A program made the translations under genes and the position numbers. The notes under the pieces are model-generated. The model worked only from the letters and a program-made list of their open reading frames with translations, was not told where the DNA came from and did not search any database. Shown here in pieces: positions 7,091-11,780 of a stretch of DNA of 11,780 nucleotides. The DNA is from Tepidisphaeraceae bacterium (lineage in GTDB: Bacteria; Planctomycetota; Phycisphaerae; Tepidisphaerales; Tepidisphaeraceae), in contig JANWHF010000037.1 in NCBI GenBank assembly GCA_025450555.1, positions 1 to 11,780 of the forward strand, given 5' to 3'. Each line of letters opens with the position of its first letter. Position 1 is the stretch's first letter.

Positions 7091-7149
7091 CGGGCCGTGT
7101 CGTCCGACCGGCGGTCGGTCGGACGACACTCCGCCCGGGTTTTATTTTT
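7091..7149 (+). terminator. Intrinsic terminator 1 (plus strand)
   Basis: A 14-bp perfect stem (7097-7110 with 7116-7129, 5-base loop GCGGT) is extended by an outer 5-bp stem (CGGGC 7091-7095 with GCCCG 7133-7137) across a small internal loop. Two bases later comes TTTTATTTTT (7140-7149). This is oriented for plus-strand transcription only. No plus-strand gene lies upstream, which implies an unannotated transcript. Confidence 0.65.
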
Positions 7150-7223
7150 CCCCATTACCAAAAAGCGCGAGCCGGAAACAATTGGCTTAGAAGCGCGTAA
7201 TTATAGATGCGGGGCGGGGTCCG

Positions 7224-7265
7224 AAGCCCGACGAGCTTTTTAGAAGACGTCGGGCTTTTTATTTT
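7224..7265 (+). terminator. Intrinsic terminator 2 (plus strand)
   Basis: AAGCCCGACG (7224-7233) and CGTCGGGCTT (7248-7257) form a perfect 10-bp stem with a 14-base loop, running directly into a T-rich tail (7256-7265). It lies about 100 bases upstream of the next plus-strand gene and after terminator 1, so it would catch read-through before that gene's own promoter. Confidence 0.75.
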
Positions 7266-7352
7266 GCAATTGCCTCGTCGCTTTGATCGTTCTGCCGTTC
7301 CTGTGATCCTGCGGTTCATTTTACCGATATCTGCGCGCGTTAATTTTCGAGC

Positions 7353-7358
7353 TATAAT
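7353..7358 (+). promoter_or_regulatory. -10 box for a probably leaderless mRNA
   Basis: A perfect TATAAT ends six bases before the ATG at 7365. With the usual 6-7 base spacing, transcription would begin at or next to the A of that ATG. No clear -35 hexamer is seen, and no Shine-Dalgarno sequence precedes the ATG. Confidence 0.5.
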
Positions 7359-7364
7359 CGGTTT

Positions 7365-7670
7365 ATGAGCCAAATCTCTCCTCGAAGGATCTGGATTGCT
7401 CGCGGCATTGCCGCCGCTGCCGATCTCCTTCAGATCGTGGCGTTCCCCTATTTCTTCGAAGGAATTCTGTCACCAGTCAATGCCATTCTCGATGTCGTCG
7501 TTGCCGCTGCGCTGGTCCTCCTCGTGGGATGGCATATTGCCTTTCTTCCAAGCTTCGTTGTCGAGCAGATTCCTTTTGCTGACCTTGCGCCGACATGGAG
7601 CATCGCCGTGTTGATTGTCACGAGAAAGGCGGGAGGAAAACAGGCGATCATAGAGCCGCCCTTCGCGTGA
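7365..7670 (+). CDS. Small two-helix membrane protein, function unknown (101 aa)
   Basis: The function is not recognised. The N-terminus is basic (RRIWIARG), followed by a moderately hydrophobic segment (about 13-30), a clear membrane helix (about 42-62, LDVVVAAALVLLVGWHIAFL) and a weaker hydrophobic stretch near 75-86 (APTWSIAVLIVT). The tail is short and basic. The motif SPVNAILDVVVA...GWHIAFLPSFVVEQIPFADLAPTW looks like a conserved small-membrane-protein family, but I cannot name it. The gene stands alone: terminator 2 and its own -10 box are upstream, and a 170-base gap separates it from the DUF1501 gene. The ATG appears to coincide with the transcription start, so translation is probably leaderless. 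A coding gene is likely on composition and promoter placement, but the call rests on no named domain. Confidence 0.65.
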   Translation: MSQISPRRIWIARGIAAAADLLQIVAFPYFFEGILSPVNAILDVVVAAALVLLVGWHIAFLPSFVVEQIPFADLAPTWSIAVLIVTRKAGGKQAIIEPPFA

Positions 7671-7828
7671 CCAACCGCATTTTCACTTCCTGGGAACTTA
7701 AGAAGCCTATTTGTTTGGAAGGCAAGTATTTAGCGCGCAAAGTGGACGGCAGAACTTTTTGAAAATCGGGCCAATAAAAAAACAACGCCGCCCGTTATGA
7801 AAGGGTAAGAATTGCAATGTTCTAACTT

Positions 7829-7834
7829 GGGAGG
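7829..7834 (+). promoter_or_regulatory. Ribosome binding site fixing the DUF1501 start
   Basis: GGGAGG lies six bases before the ATG at 7841. It favours that ATG over the immediately preceding in-frame TTG at 7838, which would be only three bases from the site. Confidence 0.8.
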
Positions 7835-7840
7835 TTTTTG

Positions 7841-9190
7841 ATGGGCAAGGAGAGCTGTTCGTGGTGTGGTAGTCGCCAGCATGTCCGCCCGGGGGCGTCT
7901 CGACGCGAATTCCTTTATGTAGGACTGATCGGGGGCCTCGGCCTGACGTTGGGCGATTATCTCGCCCAAACTGCCCAGGCAAGCATCGTTGCTGAGCCCG
8001 GTACGATCCCTGCCAAGGAAGGCGTCGCCAAATCGGTGATCCACATCTTCCTGCCCGGTGGTATTTCGAGCCACGAGTTCTTAGACCCCAAGCCGGATGC
8101 GCCGGCCGAATATCGCGGGCCGTTTGGAACCACCAAGACAAAAATTGAAGGCGAAGTCTTCTCCGAGCTCATGCGCGAGACGGCAGGCATTGCGGATAAA
8201 ATCACCGTCGTCCGCTCGCTCACGCACGGCGAAGCCGCCCACGAACGCGGCACGCACAACATGTTCACCGGCTATCGCCCCAGCCCGGCGATCCTTTTCC
8301 CCAGCTTCGGCAGCATCGTCAGCGAGGAATTTGGCCCGCGCAAGAACATGCCGCCCTATGTCTGCATTCCTTCTGAACCCAATCCCTATGCCGGGCCAGG
8401 CTATCTCAGCTCAGCTTATGGCCCCTTCAGCCTCGGCGCTGACCCGGCCAATCGCAATTTCCGCGTGCGCGATCTAAATCTGCCCGGCGGCGTTGATGAT
8501 GCCCGCTTCACCGAGCGCAAGAGCATTCTGGCAACCGTTGATGATCATTTCCGAAAGCTGGAGAAATCCGATTCGCTGCACGCGATGGACACGTTCTATC
8601 AGCGCGCTTACAGCATGATCAGCTCGAAGAACGCGCGTGAAGCGTTCGACATGAGCAAAGAGCCGGATCATCTCAAGGACCAGTACGGTCGCAATCAAGC
8701 CGGCATGCGGATGCTGATGGCTCGCCGACTTGTCGAGGGCGGCGTGCGATTCGTCTCCATGACCTACGGCGGATGGGATCACCACGTGGGCATCAATCGC
8801 GGCTTTCATCAGCAGATGCCTCAGTTCGACAAAGCCTTTGCCGCGCTGATTCGCGATCTGGACGATCGCAAGTTGCTTGATTCAACCATCGTCATGGTCT
8901 CCAGCGAATTTGGTCGAACCCCGAAGATCAACCAGACCGAGGGTCGCGATCACTGGCCCAAATGTTTCAGCATCGTGCTGGCCGGCGGCGGCTTTAAGCG
9001 TGGCCAGATTTACGGCGCGTCCGATTCGACCGGCGCTGAGCCGGATCATGATCCGCTGACGGTTGAAGACATGTCCGCCACGTTCTATCACCAGCTTGGC
9101 ATTGACCCGACCAAGCGCCTTATGTCTCCGGGTAATCGCCCAATCGACATCGTTCGCGGCGGGAGGGTTGTGCCGGAACTGCTGGCCTGA
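7841..9190 (+). CDS. Tat-exported DUF1501 protein (449 aa)
   Basis: DUF1501 proteins are abundant in planctomycetes and have an alkaline-phosphatase/sulfatase-like fold; their biochemical role is unknown. The twin-arginine signal SRREFLYVG (20-28) is followed by a hydrophobic stretch (about 27-38) and a likely cleavage around AQA (45-47), so the protein is exported folded. Family landmarks are LPGGISSHEFLDPKP (71-85), the HERGTHNMFTGYRPSP block (134-149), YGGWDHH (309-315), SSEFGRTPKI (354-363) and GRDHWP (368-373); the His/Asp/Glu residues in the last three are plausible metal or catalytic ligands, by fold analogy. A CxxC pair (C6, C9) precedes the Tat motif in the part that is cleaved off. 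The length is typical. It is followed 95 bases later by the PPC-domain gene in the same direction, and the two probably share a function in the envelope or in handling an extracellular polymer. The substrate cannot be inferred. Confidence 0.93.
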   Translation: MGKESCSWCGSRQHVRPGASRREFLYVGLIGGLGLTLGDYLAQTAQASIVAEPGTIPAKEGVAKSVIHIFLPGGISSHEFLDPKPDAPAEYRGPFGTTKTKIEGEVFSELMRETAGIADKITVVRSLTHGEAAHERGTHNMFTGYRPSPAILFPSFGSIVSEEFGPRKNMPPYVCIPSEPNPYAGPGYLSSAYGPFSLGADPANRNFRVRDLNLPGGVDDARFTERKSILATVDDHFRKLEKSDSLHAMDTFYQRAYSMISSKNAREAFDMSKEPDHLKDQYGRNQAGMRMLMARRLVEGGVRFVSMTYGGWDHHVGINRGFHQQMPQFDKAFAALIRDLDDRKLLDSTIVMVSSEFGRTPKINQTEGRDHWPKCFSIVLAGGGFKRGQIYGASDSTGAEPDHDPLTVEDMSATFYHQLGIDPTKRLMSPGNRPIDIVRGGRVVPELLA

Positions 9191-9202
9191 GCTATCGCTT
9201 CG

Positions 9203-9240
9203 ATTTGCCGGGCGGCCTCTCGATAGGCCGCCCGGCAAAT
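9203..9240. terminator. 16-bp perfect hairpin after the DUF1501 gene
   Basis: Positions 9203-9218 and 9225-9240 are exact inverted copies with a 6-base loop (CTCGAT), starting 13 bases after the DUF1501 stop. The stem is GC-rich, closed by ATTT/AAAT. No T-tract follows on either strand, so it is a weak terminator candidate at best. It could instead stabilise the upstream mRNA 3' end and set different levels of the two genes. Confidence 0.45.
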
Positions 9241-9285
9241 GAATGAAGCTCGGGTCCTGCAGTTCTCAGAGAGATCGATCACCTC

Positions 9286-11700
9286 ATGCTTATGCTCAGA
9301 TTTCCCTGCGCAATCGCCGTTTTCTTTATCATCGTGCTTGCGGGCGCTCTTGGCCTGGACGCGGCAACGCCTGACTTGCAGGTGATCCTGCCGCGAGGCG
9401 TACAGCGCGGCACTGAGGCCGATCTCGAGTTGCGTGGCAATCGGCTTAATGATGCCCAGGACATTCTGTTTTTCACGCCGGGCATCACGGTCAAATCCTG
9501 GAAAGTGGTCAATCCACAACGTGTCGATTGCCATGTGCAGGTGGCGAAGGATGCGCCCATTGGAGAAATATGCACGCGACTTCGCTCGGCCAGCGGGCTT
9601 TCCGAAGTCCGAACCGTTTACGTCGGCCCCTTCCCAATCCTCCCTGAAGCCAAGACCAACATCGATTTCGAACATCCCCAGCCGGTGACGCTGAACACCA
9701 CCATCACCGGCGTGGTTCAAAATGAGCAGGCGCAATACTTTTCCGTCGATTTGAAGAAAGGCCAGCCGCTCACAGTCGAAGTGCATGGCATGCGCCTCGG
9801 CGATGACTTCGATCCTTACATCGCAATCCTCAACAAAAAGAAATACGAGCTTGCCGTCTCCGATGACACCGCTCTGACGATGCAGGACCCCGTTGCATCG
9901 ATCATCGCGCCCGATGACGGGACTTACTTCATCCAGCTTCGCGACAGCTCCTACCGCGGCGGATCGCAAGCTCATTACCTGATGCATGTCGGCCTGTATC
10001 CCCGCCCTCGCGCCGTTTATCCACTGGGTGGGCAGGTCGGCGAACAACTCACGGTGCATTGCATCAATGACGCCGCCGGCCCGTTCGATCAGACCATCAA
10101 GCTGCCGGACAAGCCGGAATCGATGCTGGATCTGATTGCGGATCACAACGGGTTGCTGGCCCCCTCGCCCAATTTCCTGCGGGTTTCGCCATTCCCCAAT
10201 GTTCTGGGTTCGGAACCGAATAATGACCCGCAGCATGCGACCGTCGCCACCGGCGAACTTCCGCTGGCTCTGAACGGCATCATCGAAAAGCCCAACGATG
10301 TCGATTTCTTCCGCTTCAAAGCCCATCGCGGCCAGCCCATCGACATCCGCGTTTATGCCCGCGCGCTTCGCTCGCCGCTCGACTCAGTGATCGTGCTGTA
10401 CAACGAAAAGGGCAATTATATTGCATCCAACGACGACTCCGGCTCTCCCGACAGCTACATTCGCTTCGACCCCCCTGCCGACGGCCAATATCTGGTGAGC
10501 ATCTATGACCAGCTTCATTCCGGCGGCCCCGATTACACCTATCGAATCGAGCTGACCCCCGTGAAGCCGCACATCGTGCTGTCGATTCCGCAGTACAACA
10601 TCAATTCGCAGGAGCGGTGGACGATTCCCGTTCCGCGTGGCAACCGCTATGCGACGCTCATTCGCGCCACGCGAAGCGATTTCGGCGGCAATGTGAAGCT
10701 CGAATGCCCGGATCTGCCGCCGGGCGTGACGATGATCGCGCCGGACGTTTCGGAAATCACCGATGTGACGCCGGTCGTGTTTGAAGCCAAGCCTGATGCG
10801 CCGATTGGTGGAAAGCTATGCGACTTGCTGGCCAAGCCGACCAATCCAAAGATCGACGCTGCAAGCGAATACCGGCAGCAGATTGACCTGGTCATCGGCA
10901 TCAACAACCAGCCGATGTACAAGACCTACGTTCATCAGATCGCCGTCGCGGCAACCGAGGAAGCGCCGTTCACGCTTCACCTCGAGCAACCCAGGGTGCC
11001 GCTCGTGCAGGGCGGGCTGATGAATTTGAAAGTCACCGCGAAGCGAAAGGCTGGCTTCAAAAATCCGATTTCCCTTCGGCTGCTGTTCCAGCCGCCGGGA
11101 ACTGGCGCACCGGGCGCTGTTGATCTTCCTGGCGACAAAGATGAAATGCTCTATCCGCTCAATGCCAATACCAATTCTCCATTGAAGAAATGGAAAATCT
11201 GCGTGCTGGGCGAATCGGATGTGTCGGGACAGTTGTGGGTTTCGTCGGAGCTGGTCGAAATTGAAGTGGCCAAGCCGTATGTCACCGGCCAGATTCAAAT
11301 GGCGGCCGCCGAGCAGGGGAAACCGTCGCAGATCCTCTGCAAACTCGATCAGCAGGAAAAATTCGACGGTAAGGCCAAGGTGCAGTTGCTCGGTCTACCG
11401 GCCGGCGTCGTCGCGGAAGACAAAGACATCACCGACGCCGACAAGGAAGTGATCATCCCGCTGAAGATCGATGCAAAAAGCCCGATCGGCAAGCACAACT
11501 CGCTTTTCTGCCGGGTGACCGTGATGAAAGACGGGCAGGAGATCATTCACAATCTCTCGCACGGCGTGCTGCGGATCGATCCGCCGGATGTGCCCAAAGG
11601 CAAGGCACAGGCCGTTGCCAAAGCCGCCAAGCCCGGAGCAAATTCCCGGCCCCTGACGCGCCTTGAGAAGCTTCGACAAGAAGAGGGAAGCGTGCATTAG
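9286..11700 (+). CDS. Exported PPC-domain protein (804 aa)
   Basis: This is a large secreted or envelope protein of unknown enzymatic role. A signal peptide (about 1-27, hydrophobic core AIAVFFIIVLAGALGL) is followed by an Ig-like beta region (about 28-120). A first PPC-type (bacterial pre-peptidase C-terminal) beta domain lies at about 131-237, and a second, clearer one at about 325-422, with typical EPNND, NDVDFFRF, DSVIVLYNEKGN, SNDDSG and ADGQYLVSI elements. The rest (about 430-770) looks like further beta-sandwich repeats. The tail (about 770-804) is Ala/Lys/Pro-rich and basic. No protease or other catalytic motif is visible, so it is probably a binding or scaffold protein. The start ATG 9286 (alternative ATG 9292, two codons in) has only a weak ribosome site. 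It sits directly after DUF1501, a common planctomycete neighbourhood. Confidence 0.88.
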   Translation: MLMLRFPCAIAVFFIIVLAGALGLDAATPDLQVILPRGVQRGTEADLELRGNRLNDAQDILFFTPGITVKSWKVVNPQRVDCHVQVAKDAPIGEICTRLRSASGLSEVRTVYVGPFPILPEAKTNIDFEHPQPVTLNTTITGVVQNEQAQYFSVDLKKGQPLTVEVHGMRLGDDFDPYIAILNKKKYELAVSDDTALTMQDPVASIIAPDDGTYFIQLRDSSYRGGSQAHYLMHVGLYPRPRAVYPLGGQVGEQLTVHCINDAAGPFDQTIKLPDKPESMLDLIADHNGLLAPSPNFLRVSPFPNVLGSEPNNDPQHATVATGELPLALNGIIEKPNDVDFFRFKAHRGQPIDIRVYARALRSPLDSVIVLYNEKGNYIASNDDSGSPDSYIRFDPPADGQYLVSIYDQLHSGGPDYTYRIELTPVKPHIVLSIPQYNINSQERWTIPVPRGNRYATLIRATRSDFGGNVKLECPDLPPGVTMIAPDVSEITDVTPVVFEAKPDAPIGGKLCDLLAKPTNPKIDAASEYRQQIDLVIGINNQPMYKTYVHQIAVAATEEAPFTLHLEQPRVPLVQGGLMNLKVTAKRKAGFKNPISLRLLFQPPGTGAPGAVDLPGDKDEMLYPLNANTNSPLKKWKICVLGESDVSGQLWVSSELVEIEVAKPYVTGQIQMAAAEQGKPSQILCKLDQQEKFDGKAKVQLLGLPAGVVAEDKDITDADKEVIIPLKIDAKSPIGKHNSLFCRVTVMKDGQEIIHNLSHGVLRIDPPDVPKGKAQAVAKAAKPGANSRPLTRLEKLRQEEGSVH

Positions 11701-11708
11701 GAGTGGAT

Positions 11709-11714
11709 AGGAGA
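11709..11714 (+). promoter_or_regulatory. Ribosome binding site for the rightmost gene
   Basis: AGGAGA lies six bases before an in-frame TTG at 11721 but 27 bases before the first ATG at 11742. Its position therefore favours the TTG as the true start. Confidence 0.5.
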
Positions 11715-11720
11715 ATTCCG

Positions 11721-11780
11721 TTGGTTTATCGGAATGGCGCCATGAAAAGATTTCTGACAACCGCCGTCGCGTTCCTGGGA
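11721..11780 (+). CDS. N-terminus of an exported protein (cut by right window edge)
   Basis: The frame is open to the window end. From TTG 11721 it encodes seven residues and then, from ATG 11742, MKRFLTTAVAFLG, which looks like the start of a signal peptide (basic pair followed by a hydrophobic run). The TTG start is preferred because AGGAGA lies six bases before it and no good site precedes the ATG; ATG 11742 remains possible. It begins only 20 bases after the PPC gene stop, so it is almost certainly co-transcribed. In planctomycetes this slot is often a DUF1549/DUF1553 protein, but too little is visible to say. Confidence 0.55.
   Translation, partial: MVYRNGAMKRFLTTAVAFLG

Larger units (their letters stand above)
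7018..7149 (+). ncRNA. Candidate small RNA (hypothetical)
   Basis: This span runs from the start predicted by the sigma54-like element to the end of the first T-tract. It opens with a 9-bp hairpin (7021-7043) and closes with an intrinsic terminator (7091-7149). No protein is supported inside it. A hairpin-first, terminator-last RNA of about 130 nt is the usual architecture of a bacterial trans-acting sRNA. The start is uncertain, because the promoter is only a partial match. I do not recognise a known RNA family. It could instead be the 3' end of a longer plus-strand transcript. Confidence 0.3.

Noticed and set aside
7207..7233. A GGGGTCCGAAGCCC stretch resembling a tRNA T-arm.
   Set aside because: The stem does not pair around a 7-base loop, no acceptor, D or anticodon arms can be built, and the bases are better used by terminator 2.
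7046..7243. A 65-codon plus-strand frame between the divergent gene sets.
   Set aside because: It runs through terminator 1 and into terminator 2, which a real gene would not, and the product looks random.
9088..10326. A 412-codon open frame on the minus strand, antisense to the DUF1501 and PPC genes.
   Set aside because: It lies opposite two well-supported genes, has no ribosome site or recognisable domain, and has the composition expected of a frame opposite GC-rich coding sequence.
1..11780. CRISPR arrays, insertion sequences, integrases, attachment sites and toxin-antitoxin or defence genes.
   Set aside because: No spaced direct repeats, transposase or integrase motifs, or defence-type domains were seen; all large frames are explained by the pilus motor and exported-protein genes.

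Overview
The window looks like chromosomal DNA from a planctomycete (phylum Planctomycetota). The main reason is the right half: a Tat-exported DUF1501 protein followed by a large exported protein with two PPC-type beta domains, a pairing characteristic of that phylum. This is a phylum-level inference from gene families; no rRNA or other species marker is present.

Left half (1-6581, all minus strand): a type IV pilus / type II secretion-like motor cluster read right to left. The order is a PilB/GspE-type assembly ATPase (596 aa), a PilT-type retraction ATPase (420 aa), a second PilB/GspE-type ATPase with a Pro/Ala-rich N-terminal tail (685 aa), and a PilC/GspF-type inner-membrane platform protein cut by the left window edge. 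Gaps of 64, 125 and 189 bases separate them. The 189-base gap holds a good sigma70-like promoter, so the platform gene can probably be transcribed on its own. A consensus -10 box upstream of the first ATPase gene marks a likely main promoter. Together these genes supply the cytoplasmic motors and membrane base that extend and retract a pilus or pseudopilus. No pilin or secretin gene lies in the window.

Middle (6582-7364): 783 bases with no convincing protein gene, rich in structure. On the plus strand there is a sigma54-like promoter match, a hairpin where the transcript would start, and two successive intrinsic terminators. No plus-strand gene lies upstream of those terminators. The simplest reading is an unannotated small RNA of about 130 nt (roughly 7018-7149), with a backup terminator at 7224-7265. 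This is the most interesting part of the window.

Right half (7365-11780, all plus strand): a 101-aa two-helix membrane protein whose -10 box sits so close to its ATG that the mRNA is probably leaderless; the DUF1501 protein; a 16-bp perfect hairpin; the 804-aa PPC-domain protein; and the first codons of another exported protein, which probably starts at a TTG. The DUF1501, PPC and partial genes form a probable envelope/exported-protein cassette of unknown biochemical function.
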